64,000 nucleotides of DNA from Datura wrightii (Eukaryota; Streptophyta; Magnoliopsida; Solanales; Solanaceae), in assembly GCA_035772735.1 (NCBI GenBank), contig JASDFA010000002.1:6324001-6388000 (forward strand), in the 5' to 3' direction. Positions 22,254-33,612 of the stretch are shown piece after piece (the first letter of the stretch is position 1; each line of letters opens with the position of its first letter). A program made the position numbers and the translations under genes. Below the pieces are notes generated by a model. The model was not told the DNA's origin. It saw only the letters and a list, made by a program, of their open reading frames with translations, and did no database searches.

Positions 22254-25130
22254 ATGTCTAACAGCAGCAGCACTTCTAGCTACTTAAGGTTCATGAACGA
22301 CCAGTTCTAATTCTGGCACAAGGAGCAGGCGGCCAAGGGTTTGGTTCACAAGCGGGATTTTATTATCCAGGATTGATATGTCATGGTTTTATGACACTTT
22401 TGATTCTTAAAACATACGAAAAATGCTAGGTATTAGGTGTATTTATACGTATATAAGGTTCTTTTACTTTGTTTTTAGGCCAATCAGGTAGGGAAGTTGG
22501 ATTTTGGAAAAGAAGGTGAAAAGTGAAGAAAATGGCTTGTTACAGGTCTTAATACGAGTCGTTACATCCTGGTACAAGCTGTACCTGACACCCATAGCAA
22601 AACATCGAAGAAAATACACAAGTGCATAGACAAAGTACAATTGGTAGTACGAGTCGTACCATCTAGGTACGAGCCATACTATGGATCCCTGATAGAGATT
22701 TAGAGGATGTGCACTTGCAGAGATCTATTGTATGAGCAGTGGCCATGAGTCGTGAAAATAAGGTACTAGTCATTCTGACAGTTTAGTGGTAAGATTCAAA
22801 GGATTGCATACTTGGCCTAACTAGTGGATTGCATAGGTCATACCAACATGGTACGAGTTGTATGAAGGACCCGTATGAGAATATTAGAGATGCCAGATTG
22901 TTGAAGTTCAGACCACGTCAGACTTTTATGAAACGTAGTAACACTATACGAGTCGTATCAACCTCCAATATATGAGAAGAAAAAAATCTATAGAATCATA
23001 CTATGGAAGTAGACCACAACTCATATCAGCATGCTACAACTCGTAGGTTGTTTCAGCGGTAGAATCCCCATTAATTTCAAAAAGGATTGCATTAATTGTA
23101 TAAATAATTTTAGGCTATTTTCCTTAACAAAATCTGACACTTTTCATTGTAATTGTGTTTTTTGAGTTTCCTAACACTACTTTGAGAACAAATACACGAA
23201 AACCTTGAGAAGAATATATCATTGTATTCTTGGTTTTCGAATTTTGATTGTGCAATTGATTATTGGGTTTTTCTTCCATCAATACTGTAACTGTTTAATT
23301 ATGAATTCTGACCTCTTGCTTACAATCATGAATAGCTAAACCCTATACAACTAGGATTGTGAAAACCATGGTGGAAGAACAAACTAGGGTTAATACAAAG
23401 TGATTCTAAACCAATATGAATGCTTGTATTGTTGTTTTATTCATGATTAGTTTTTCTTAATGGTGCATAACATTAGTACTAGCCCAAATTCTCTTCTTGC
23501 TTGAACCTAGGGAAGTAGAGATTAGGAAAATAGAAGAGAAACAAATCCTTGAATTTAATTTTTCGTTGAATAATTTAAGTTGCGGTCTCAAGAAAGTTAA
23601 TTTGAAATTATTTACAAAGGTTAAAGTGAACTCGCTCATGAGACCTAACCCAGTGATTTAGTATAGTTAGCTAATAGGGGCGAATCAGCCATTTGGATGA
23701 ATATAGTTTATCAGTTCTATAGGCTAAGTATTGTTATAGATCACGAGTGTAATAATCCGACCTAGTTAAGAATCCATGGGGAACACTTCCCTAGTTAATT
23801 GCATAACTTTGACAACATTAACATTACACAACATTGATAACTTGATTGTTTTCTCTTAAAAAACCCATTTAGGAAATAATTGAACTAAAAGCATAGTTAT
23901 TAGCATTAGTCTATATCGTGACAATATTTCCTGTGGGCTCGACCCCAACCTTAGTTGGGTTCTTTATAGACAACGTCCTCATTGTACTTCTTTAGAGGTG
24001 TAATTTGAGTGTTATCAAAGATGTGGCGGAAAAGGCATCAGAGTTATATGCTAGGCTCCAGAAGATGGGATAGGTCCCACTGGGTGAGGAGCCATGTAAG
24101 GCTAATGAGAATTGGTTAAGGGAGTTCTATGCTAATCTCCCCAGTGTGAACTGGTCCTGTCCGAACCTAGTAGCTTATGCCCAGTGAGAGCAAATCAGTA
24201 TCAGTGCTACTTCTATCAATGAGACATTAGGTCAACTAAACCCTTCTAAGGCCGATGTGAAGGCTAGGGATGTGGAGGACAATGGGAAGTGGCTCGTGGA
24301 TACTTTGGTAGTGGAAGAGAAGAGAGCCTCATAGCACTAGGGAATTACACGCACAAGAATCAGAGATACTCACTTTACTATCGAGGCATGGAGGTGGCTA
24401 AACTTGGTGTCCCAGTGGATCCATCCATCCACAATTTCACTGACGTGACCTACCCTAAGGCATTAGTGGTAGCATGTATCCTGGATCGGGTGCCTGTTAA
24501 TGTGGGAGCGCAGGTTGTGAAGGAGTGTAGGTACCGCAAAGAGAGGTACTAGCTTTCCCTTCCCATCTCTCATCATCCTACTTTGTTAGTGGCCCAAGGT
24601 GCATAGGAAGGCAAGGGATGTCATGGTGTCTAGTGACGTGCCCTTCGACCTCTTAAGGGTGAAAGGTTCACCAAGGAGGGGAAGAAAGAAGAGAAGAACT
24701 AACTCGATTGATGAGGGCAGTAAGGACCGAAGGGCTAGTTGGGCCAGACCTTCCAGGGTTGTTGGCTAGTTCTAGCATATAGAGACGGAGATAGATGCCA
24801 TGAAAGAGCTACAGGGAGGGCTGTTGCACAGAGCTCCCCAAGTAATAGGCTATCCAGTTACAGATCATAAGGGGTTGCAGGGGTGATTTCCTCCTTGGTC
24901 GAGGCCCATGTATAACTCTGGGAGGACATGGAGAGAGAGAAGAGGAAGCGGCGCTCCCGAGATAAAGTCTTCATCTGTATGTGGAATGGAATTGAGAAGA
25001 TCCCGAAGACCCTCTACCCTAGCTCCAAGATGCCTCAGGTGGCGAGGGAGTCTCCTTCCTCAACGGGCTTAAGGACGAGGAGGTTGATGAGCTCAGAAGC
25101 AGTAGCGATGAGGCCTCTAGTTAGGGATAG
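22254..25130 (+). pseudogene. Putative plant transposon protein-like gene, split by solo LTR
   Basis: The first part (22254-22373) begins MSNSSSTSSYLRFMNDQF; after removal of the inserted LTR the same frame continues from 24023 with DVAEKASELYARLQKMG, ENWLREFYANLP, and at 24380-24530 IHNFTDVTYPKALVVACIL then RVPVNVGAQVVKE. The FYANLP and IHPSxHNFTDVTYPKAL...VNVG blocks recall plant proteins annotated as putative plant transposon protein (Transposase_32 family), often carried in LTR-flanked nonautonomous elements. The C-terminal part (24930-25130) is basic (EREKRKRRSRDK) then acidic/Ser-rich. In-frame TAA, TAG and TGA stops show it is dead. Biochemical function is unknown. Confidence 0.6.
22374..24017 (+). 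mobile_element. Solo LTR, Athila-like
   Basis: It begins TGATATGTCATGG and ends GAGTGTTATCA, 1644 bp, with cctgtgggctcgacccc near the end, as in Athila-type LTRs. Flanking 5-mers are AGGAT (22369-22373) and AAGAT (24018-24022), a target duplication with one change. Removing the insert rejoins the reading frame of the host pseudogene. The U3 part carries several TACGAGTCGTA-type palindromes (22550-22990). A lone LTR results from recombination between the two LTRs of a full element. Confidence 0.85.
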
Positions 25131-25260
25131 CTAGGGTGTACCTTCCTTTCCTATTTCCCTTTAGTTGATTTGATCGGTTGCCCCCATTTGGGGCTTGTTA
25201 AAGAATTTCACCTTTTTTTTTACTTATTTTGGATAACTTTAATCATCTCCTGTCTCGACG

Positions 25261-26072
25261 TAAGGGTGCCCATTTGGAATTTGAATGACAATGACCATGT
25301 TCTTGGTCCTATTATCATCATAACTAGCAGTTCTCATGTGTGTGTGTGTGTACATACTTGTTTGGCAGCTTTAGAAAAATCTGAAAAATTTTCCAAAATA
25401 AGGGATTGGATTCTACCTAGTAGCCGTCTACTGCAGCAGTTACTTTTCTACTATAGTGGACCCTCTATGACTGTCCAATTCTCATTATAGTGAGTCCGCG
25501 ATAGCGAGACCCGTCTCACTGTAGCGAGAACTCGCTAAGAAGAATGCAGTTTCCAGACCACTGGCCTCCCGGACACTACCATTCCTCATTCATTATTATT
25601 ATCACATATCGCTATCATATCGTACTACACAAAAATCTATACTGTCAGTTAGTAGTGGAAATCTCATAGATATCAATTAAGTTCGTCGAGATACAAATCG
25701 GACTCAACCCAAGCGAATGACACACTTGAACAGCGCAATAAGAAGGAACTAAAGTTAAAACTTCCTAGATGTCTTGTAGCTTTTCGAAGATTAGATGTGG
25801 ATATCTAGACACCAGTTTGCGAAACTCTACTTAAAATTACTCTTGTACTTGAGAGACCAGTAACCTAGATCCTTTGATACCAACTTGACATGATCCAAAT
25901 GGGTGAGTCGTGCAGATACCTACATCGATTCTTGTTCGATTGGAGAACCCTCCCCCTTTTTGGAAAACGTAAAAAAATATTAAAAATTCTCATTAAATTA
26001 CATAAGTCAACAATGATAGTCTTTTATGATACAAACCCTTTAAAAACACAACTCTTCCGAAGATCTAGTCTG
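25261..26072 (-). repeat. Direct repeat A, copy 1
   Basis: It matches 30356-31155 over about 800 bp in the same orientation, with scattered differences. In minus sense it holds 187 bp of the U5 end of LTR X, a primer site (TGGTATCAAAGG at 25871-25882), leader sequence, then a U3-like palindrome island (25425-25540: tagcgag, ctactatagtgg). It ends abruptly at 26072, where G2 integrase sequence begins. A gtgtgtgtgtgtg run is at 25337-25350. Confidence 0.8.
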
Positions 26073-27557
26073 ATGCAAACTCGATAATAGGTAGGTGACC
26101 ATCCCAACTACCCTTGAAGTCGATCACACATGTCCTCAACATATCATCCAAAGTATGAATAGTCCCCATAGCCTAGCCATCTGTCTGTGGGTGGAAAGTT
26201 GCACTGAGCTTAACCTGAGCACCAAGTCCTTTCTGGAATGACTTCCAGAAGTGCGAGGTAAACTAAGTACCCATATATGATATGATAGACAAAGGAACTC
26301 CGTGCAGTCTGACTAACTCCCAGATGTATAGCCTATAATAATCCTCTACTGAAAATGTGGTCTTAACTGGAAGGAAATGTGCTGACTTAGTCATCCGGTC
26401 TACGACCACTCAAATTGAGTCATTTTGCTGGTGAGTATGAGGTAAACCTATGATAAAGTCCATATTCACTTTTCCCACTTCCAAGTGGGAATATTGATAT
26501 CTTGAGTCATACCCCCAGGGCTATGGTGCTCAACTTTGACCTATTGGCAGTTCAGACAGTTAGCTACAAATTCTACAATGTCTTTCTTCATGTCATTCTA
26601 CCAGTAAATTTTTCATAGATCATGATGCATCTTGGTGGCACCTAGGTGGATAGAATATCTATGGCTGTGGGATACCATTAGTATCTGTTTCCTCAAATCA
26701 TCCACCTTTCGAACACATAATCTTCCCTGGTAACGGAGCACACCATCTTCCCCTTTGGAGAATGCTTCTACCTCTTTTCTTAGAACTGCCTCCTTTAACT
26801 TGAGTATAATGGGGTCTTCATCCTTCTTTGACTTAACCTCTACCACTAGTGAGGATTCTGACCCACTCTGGATTACAACTCCACCATCAGATGAATCAAC
26901 TAACTGTACTCCTAACTGAGCCAATTTGTGAATATCCTTTGCCAACTTCTTTTTACCCCCTTCAACATGAGCAACACTTCCCATGGTTATTCTACTAAGG
27001 GCGTCAGCCACTACATTGGCATTACTTGGGTGATACAACACACCCATGTCATAATCCTTCAAAAACTCGAGCCATCTTCTCGAACGAAGATTTAAATCCT
27101 TTTAACTGAATACATACTGCAGACTATTGTGATTAGTGAAAACATCTACAGGAACCCCATAGAGATAATGTCTCCAAATCTTCAAAGAGAACACTACGAC
27201 TGCCAATTCAAGATCATGAGTCAGATAGTTCTTCTCATGAACCTTGAGCTATCTGGAGGCATAAGCTATGAATTTTCCGTGTTGCATCAGAACGCAACCA
27301 AGGCCAACTCTGGAGGCATCACAGTAGATCAAGAACATGTCTGAACTTTCTAGCAGAGTCAGAATTAGGGTTGTAGTGAGTCGAGTCTTCAATTCTTGAA
27401 AACTCTTCTCACATTCATCATACCACTAAAACTTCACCTTTTCCTGAGTTAGTTTTGTCAAAGGGGAGGCAATTAAGGAGAATCCTTCAATAAACCGTCT
27501 ATAGTAGCCGGCTAGACCCAAGAAACTCCTGATGTCTATCAAAGAGATGGGTCTTGG
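26073..27557 (-). pseudogene. RNase H and partial integrase, decayed (G2)
   Basis: RNase H C-terminal text (MGVLYHPSNANVVADALSR) opens the frame at 27062. It leads to the integrase H2C2 region with SHSHRYSIHLGATKMHHDL near 26650 and CLNC near 26550. The core is visible only in pieces: HPQTDG near 26190, and LDDMLRTCVIDFKGSWDGHL near 26140-26085, where the sequence is cut. Many stops lie between 26600 and 26220. The RNase H catalytic region is at 27540-27100 with further stops. Confidence 0.8.
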
Positions 27558-28376
27558 CTAGTCCTTAACTGCTGCTATCTTCTGAGGATCCACTTGAATA
27601 CCCTCTTTGGATACCACGTGACCGAGAAAGGCAACTAATTTTATTTGGAATTCACACTTGCTGAATTTGGAAAACAACTGGCGGTCCCTGAGAGTCTGTA
27701 AAACTATTCTCAGATGATCTGCATGTTCCTCCTCTATTCTGGAATAAGCCAAGATATCATCTATAAAAACGATGACGAACATGTCCAGGTACGACTTGAA
27801 TACCCTCTTCATTAGGTCCATAAAAACTACAAGAGCATTAGTTAGTCCAAAAGGCATAACTACAAATTTGTAGTGACCATATCGAGTTCTAAAGGCTATT
27901 TTTGAAATGTCGCGTTCTCTGACCCTGAGCTGGTGATAACTTGATATGAGATTTATCTTATAGAAATAACTATCTCCCTAAAGCTTATCAAACAAGTCAT
28001 CAATCCTGGGTAGAGGATACCTGTTCTTAACTGTGACTTTATTTAGCTGACGGTAGTCGATACACATTCTGAGGATACTATCTTTCTTTTGCACGAATAG
28101 GACTGGGGCACCCCACGGAGAGATACTGGGCCTGACAAAGCCTTTATCTAGAAGGTCTTTTAGCTTTTCCTTCAACTCCTTAAGATCAACTGGAGCCATT
28201 TTGTACTGAGGAAAAGAGATAGGCTGGGTATCTAGAAGAAGATCTATGCCGGAGTCTATTTCCCATTCGGGAGGGACTCCAGAGAGGTCCTCGAGAAACA
28301 CATTAGAAAACTCATTCACTACCAGAACACATTGGAGTGTCAGGGTCTTGGAACTAGAATCTTTGACCCTAACCAT
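27558..28376 (-). pseudogene. Reverse transcriptase, decayed (G2)
   Basis: Two open pieces: 28376-27978 with SNVFLEDLSGVPP, FVRPSISPWGAPVLFVQKKD and CIDYRQLNKVTVKNRYPLP, and 27857-27558 with MPFGLTNA, the catalytic FIDDILAYS and FLGHVVSKEGIQVDPQK. The palm region between them (27977-27858) has stops in the SYFYKINL and LRVRERD stretch. The motif order and sequence are chromovirus RT. Confidence 0.88.
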
Positions 28377-28598
28377 GTGTTAGATGTACCCTTTGGAAAT
28401 CATTTTCCTAGCCTTATGGTACGAAATGAAACAACCCTTAGGCACTGAAGTACTACCCTTCCACTCTAAGACTGGTTCATTAGGAAATTAAAACTTGACA
28501 ACCTTGGTTCTGTTGTCGACTAAAGCATAACAAGAAAGCAACCAGTCCATATCAAGGATATGGTCGAAGTCAACCATGTCTAGCTCTGCTAGATCAAC

Positions 28599-28850
28599 TT
28601 AAGTGACTTTACTTAATACTAAGACTAGACAGTTTCTGTATACCCGACTGACCCTAATTGACTCATCAACCAAGGTAGAGATAGAAAATGGTTTAGAGAG
28701 AGTTTCTGGAATAATATCAAGCTGACTTAAAATATAAGGATTCATTAAGGAAAGTGTGGCTCCTAAATCTAGTAAAGCACATACATCAATGTGGAAAAGG
28801 TGCAACATACCCATAACTACATCTGGTGAGTTCTTCTGATCCTACCTAGA
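28599..28850 (-). pseudogene. Aspartic protease fragment (G2)
   Basis: ALLDLGATLSLMNPYI (about 28780-28735) is the active-site block, with DLGAT where the family usually has DPGAT. VYRNCLVLV follows near 28640. The frame ends with the TAA at 28599. The remaining protease sequence runs toward RT in broken form (28590-28400). Confidence 0.75.
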
Positions 28851-28979
28851 AGATAGAGCATAGAAACGATTCTAGCGCTAACAACCACCTATACCTGAAG
28901 TAGTGCCCTATTGAGTTGGGAGACCTGTCAAGGCTACTGATGTAGAAGATGGGCCTTTCCTAGTCCTGATGACGGGCAT

Positions 28980-30009
28980 TCTCTCAATCTGTTACCCATC
29001 TAGCCACAAAAAGAACAACCCTATTTGCCCGGACAGCACTCCCCAGGGTGATTCTTACCATACTTTGGACATGATGGAAAGGTGCGACTATTAGAGACAT
29101 GGCTCTTGGATTAGGAGCCTGATGTCCCACCCCTCCTATCTTTGTGGGGCTTGGAGGACGGAGCGCTAGCTGAGGAAAGTGTTGGAGGCCTCTGTTGCTG
29201 CTGTGGATGACTTCCACTACTTGACCTCTGCTGGGAGTACTCAAACTGACCAATTCTGGCCCCCTTACTCTCCCTCTCTATCTCCTCCAAATTTTCTGCC
29301 TCTATCTGCTGGGCATGAATGATGAGAGGTCTATATCATTCATGAGCATGGAAGCCTTGCATTCCTTGAGTACCAAATTTGATACTCTGTTAACAAACTT
29401 AAGCATGCGAGCCCTCGGTTCAGCAATTATTTCTGGAGCATATCTTGACAGCGGATTTAACTTTAGTTCATACTCCTCTACTATCATGTTGTTCTATCTC
29501 AAGTTCATGAACTCGAAAGTCTTAGCTTCCCTCAACTCCCGAGGAAAGAACCTATCCAGAAAGGCTATAATGAATTCATCCCATTCTACTAGACCTGCTC
29601 CATTTTATCTTCCCTCCTTACACTGCTTATACCAAATTTGAGTCACCCCTTTCAATTGATAGGCAGCTAAATTAGCACTCTCTGGAGAGGTGACACCCAT
29701 GATTTGGGTGATTTTCTATATCTTGTCCATGAACTCCTATGGGTCCTCTTCTACTTTAGACCCATGAAAAGCTGGGGGATTCTTCTGTGTGAAATCCCTG
29801 ACCCTGGCTGCAGCTGCAAAACCATTTGTGTTCACTGGCACCACGACCTACTGGTTGACCTGATTAGTTATTTCCTGTTCTAGCATCTAAATAGCGGCCT
29901 GAAATTTCGCATGGGACGATTAATCGTCCTGAGGAGCTGCGGGAGCTGGTGGGGCTGGCCGATTAGCATTACCAGTCCTCCTTCCATTTCCTCTTCTGAA
30001 AGGAATCAT
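28980..30009 (-). pseudogene. gag, decayed (G2)
   Basis: The ATG at 30009 starts MIPFRRGNGRRTGN, followed by a Pro/Ala-rich stretch and capsid text: NPPAFHGSKVEEDP near 29750, QLKGVTQIWYKQCKEGR near 29660-29610, WDEFIIAFLDRFFPRELREA near 29580-29525, and YELKLNPLSRYAPEI near 29450. A knuckle remnant reads YGKNHPGECCPGK near 29060-29020, with the first Cys lost. At least five stops were seen. Confidence 0.82.
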
Positions 30010-30209
30010 TATCACTGAAAAGGTAAAACATGAGGAAGGAGGAGGTATTAGAGTCTAAAACTCCACGCACGATAAGATTTATGAACAAAGGGAATTTTCC
30101 TAAAAATGTCTCATAGCCTCCTTCTTATAAGTCCGGCGTGATTCATACCCATGAAAAAGACTCTACTTGATGCTGCTTTTAGACATCCTAGGACACTCTT
30201 AAATCTAAT

Positions 30210-30221
30210 GCTCTGATACCA
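30210..30221 (-). other. Primer binding site, tRNA-iMet (G2)
   Basis: The minus strand reads TGGTATCAGAGC, an exact match to the usual plant initiator-Met site. It is followed by a few bases and then an LTR-end-like GGGTCATGA. It orients G2 on the minus strand. Confidence 0.85.
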
Positions 30222-30226
30222 AGTTT

Positions 30227-30355
30227 TTCATGACCCGATTCTACACCCTGGGCGTGACACAGTCATAGGAACACAAGTGACCCCAAGCTAACCCATGGCA
30301 CAACATACTACTGAAACTCTAAATACTGTATGAAATCTATAAGTCAAAGCTTCAT
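30227..30355 (-). repeat. U5 end of the G2 5' LTR
   Basis: From the edge tcatgacccg, the sequence includes gggcgtgacacagtcatagg and aagtgaccccaagctaacccatgg, which resembles the termini at 35627, 37607 and (inverted) 20479. The right boundary of this LTR is unclear because direct repeat A begins at 30356 inside it. Confidence 0.55.
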
Positions 30356-31155
30356 AAGGGTGCTGATTTGGCATTCGAATGACAATGACCTTTTTCTTGT
30401 CCCTAGTATCATCATAACTAGCAGTTCTCATGTGTGTGTCTATACATACTTGTTTGCAACTTTAGAAAAATCTAAGAACTTTTCCAAACTAAGGGATTAG
30501 ATTCTGCCTAGCTGTCTATTGCAGTGGTCACTTTTATGCTGTAGCGGACCCTCTATGATGGTCCAATTCTCATTGTTGTGAGTCCAAAACAGCAAGACCC
30601 ATCTCACTGTTGCGAGAACTCACTAAGCAAAATGCAGTTTCCAAACCACTGGTCTCTTAGACACTACCATTCCTCATTCACTATTATTATCACATACCGC
30701 TATCATATCGTACTGCACAAAAATCTATACAGTTAGTTAATAATTGAAATCTCAAAGATATTAATTAACCTCGTCAAGATACCAATTGGACTGAACCCAG
30801 GCGAATAACACACTCGGACCGCGTGATAAGAAGGAACAAAAGGGAAAACTTCCTAGATGTCTTGTAGCTTCCCAAAGATTAGATATGGATGTCTAGACAC
30901 CAGTCCACGAAACTCTACTTGGCATTGCTTTTGTACTTGACAGACTGGTAACCTAGATGCTCTGATACCAACTTGACACAATCCAAATGGGCGAGTTGTG
31001 CAGATTCCAACATCAACTCTAGTCCAATTGGAGAATCTCCCTTTTAGAACAACATATAAAAATATTAAAAATTCTCATTAAATTACATAATTCAACAATG
31101 TTAGTCTTTTATGATACAAACCCTTTAAAAACACAACTCTCCCAAAGATCTAGTA
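30356..31155 (-). repeat. Direct repeat A, copy 2
   Basis: Homologous to 25261-26072. It contains the second primer site (TGGTATCAGAGC, 30959-30970) and the U5 edge of LTR X at 30974. Its left end lies within LTR sequence and its right end within LTR X, so neither end is a transposon boundary. Confidence 0.8.
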
Positions 31156-33054
31156 TGTGTTGTGTCACTTATTTTTGTCAGTATTCCAAGTAGAGATATA
31201 ATACATGTATATACCTGCACCTCATTAGTGTCACTTTGTACACATCTGCACCATATGCTTATCCTTTGGTATCATATCAATATAACTTATATGATGGCTG
31301 CGTCTCTCACATTATTTTTGAATTATGTCGGTATATCACATATCACATATGTATAATTGTACTGCTGTCATACATCTTTATATTTGTATTCACATGTCAG
31401 ATGATCTTATTTCCGCCCTTCCAGTCATGACTTGTAGGGGACTCTAGAAATTCATGTACTATACCATCATGGTACCCGCTCCCACTCATCTGTTGTCTGA
31501 ATGCTCACCTCAGACACGAGCCTCTCATATTACAACTGCTCACGCGGATGCTCACCTTAGGCACGATTCACTCATATCCAAATATCTATTCACTAAATCG
31601 CTCATCTGGATGGTCACCTCAAACACGAGCCGCTCATCTCAGGGTAAGGATGTATAGCCTATTATTCATTAATATCTTCCATCAGGCTCTCAACTGATCA
31701 TCACATAGGATGAATCAGATGTACATATTGATTATCTTAATCATACTTTCAGTACATGAATAATATTCACAATCATAACTAATTCAGAGATTATTCAAGA
31801 CTCATAGTTATACTCCTAATACTTTATATCACAATAACTATCTAAAAACCATTCAAGCATATTCATCAGTTTTGATCAATTCATATAAGATATTAGTCAC
31901 ATTCCAATTTTGTAATTCCATATTATAATTAAATGGAGGTGTAGGTAATTACATACACTCATGTAGACACGCGAGGTTATTAATACATTTATACTTATAT
32001 TTACATATACATACATCATTGCCCATTTCCAATTATTTATTAGTTTAATTTCATGAGACTTCTCTATTCAGCGACAGTATTCATCAGGAATATTTCAACT
32101 ATTCCAACCACCCTTATTTTGAGAATCAACTTCTTACAGTTGATTTTTCATCTTGGTCGTAGTCATTAATTCACTACTAGTTTCATAGTCACATGATATT
32201 CAGGTCCTTTCGACTCTACTTTAAATTCAACAATTTGTTACTGCAATTTCATGCTAGTACCTATCTTTCCTCTTAAATTAATCAATTATATATGTAATTA
32301 AGAATACACAAGAAGGACTATACCATTGAAAATAACTGTCTAGAAGATGCTATCTAGAACATGCAATCAACAATCTACCCATGCTCAGTAATTACGGCAT
32401 AGTATTCCTCACTTCTTTCTATCCCTATTATTCGTGTTATTTCTTCCATATTTAATAGTTATTCACTATGGTTTATATTGGTCATTCTCAGCATCATAAC
32501 TCTTTGTTTTACTCATCAATAGCATATCAATCATACACACATATATGAGTTACTAATTGAAGTCTAATACGAAGGTAAGTCATAACCTACCTGGGCGCCA
32601 AGCTACTGCCAAGAAAGAAATAGAGTTTCATTCTTGCGCCAAGTCTAACGTTTATCAAAGAAATTCATCAGGGAGGATGGTGGAATATTTCCCTTCTCTA
32701 GCCACCCTATTCCTTTTCTTGCTAGAATAACCAAAATTTGTTTCCAAGGAGTGTTTAATGACTAATTCTTTTAAAAATATGATCAAGTCTTAAAAGTGGG
32801 GAAAATATGGATTTCTGATTCGCGGCTTTCACTGCAGAGATACTTGTTCTGCTACTGTGGTCCCGCCATGGTGAAGAGGTGCCTACCGTAGTAGTCCTGT
32901 CTCGTCTGTGCACAAAATATATTTTAACCCAGCCCTTTTTAAATCATTAAGTAACCAATTCTTTTTATTTCAAGATACAAATTTAGACCCTCAAAAATTT
33001 TAAATTTCTAGCCGATGTCAATAAGGCTTTCTAACGACCAGATGGATCGTTATA
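30974..33054 (-). repeat. LTR X, same family as the G1 LTR
   Basis: In minus sense it begins TATAACGATCC at 33054 (from TGTAACGACCC) and ends CATTTGGATTGTGTCA at 30974, about 2081 bp, followed by a primer site. Its centre matches the G1 3' LTR, including gactctagaaattcatgtac (31440-31459 and 5436-5455). The ctcacctcagacacgagcc-type unit occurs here three times (31496-31640). A palindrome island is at 32835-32900. No internal region of this element survives next to it except the leader within repeat A. Confidence 0.7.
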
Positions 33055-33056
33055 TA

Positions 33057-33242
33057 GAGCCCGTTTGGATTGACTTATTTTAAGAGCTTTTAAGAAGTTT
33101 TTCAGTGTTTGAATAAATTTTAAAAAATGCTCTTAAGCACTTATTTTTAAGTTAAAAGAACAAAAATTAGTCATAGGTTAGAAAATCTAACTTATGGCTT
33201 TTGACTTATAAGCCATAAGTAAAAAACTATCCAAACAGGCTC
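33057..33242. mobile_element. MITE, 186 bp
   Basis: Terminal inverted repeats are GAGCCCGTTTGGAT and, from the other end, GAGCCTGTTTGGAT (14 bp, one mismatch). Trinucleotide ATA flanks both sides (33054-33056 and 33243-33245), a possible target duplication. There is no coding capacity. It sits right at the U3 edge of LTR X. The superfamily is not certain from the sequence alone. Confidence 0.75.
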
Positions 33243-33612
33243 ATAATCCTCCAATAATTTACCCCACATTCTTTAAATTTTTTATAAGGAAGACTTCTTC
33301 ACCTATAAATACTGATGGTTTTATCTTGTATTGTAGTAGAACAAAAATATAAAGTGCATAAAAAGTGAGTATAGAAGAGAGTTTTGTTTAGCTGAAAGAA
33401 GATATTCTTTTGGTGGTGCTTTGGACTCAACTCTTGTACAGAGGGGATAAGTCGAGAAGATTACTACTAGATCAGTAAAATTTTGTTGAAGTGGGCTTGA
33501 ATCTCCTTAAACAAAGAGATATAACCATGTCTCAACTTGAAGATATTTAATTTTCTTTATTTTATTTTTTCTATGGTAATTGTAACTTTACCAATAATTT
33601 TAAGTAAAGGTA

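Larger units (their letters stand above)
26073..30227 (-). mobile_element. Chromovirus-type Ty3/gypsy element G2, 3' truncated
   Basis: Minus-strand internal region with gag, protease, RT, RNase H and the first part of integrase. A tRNA-iMet primer site at 30210-30221 marks the 5' side. The element stops in the middle of the integrase core (after HPQTDG and VIDFKGSWDGHL) at 26073, so the integrase C-terminus, purine tract and 3' LTR are missing. It resembles G1 in gene order but differs in sequence, so it is a separate family. All frames are damaged. Confidence 0.86.

Noticed and set aside
25261..31155. Repeat A as the LTR pair of G2
   Set aside because: G2 integrase is cut directly at copy 1 without a purine tract, and copy 2 contains its own primer site and lies beyond another LTR end and primer site. 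The borders do not fit LTR edges.
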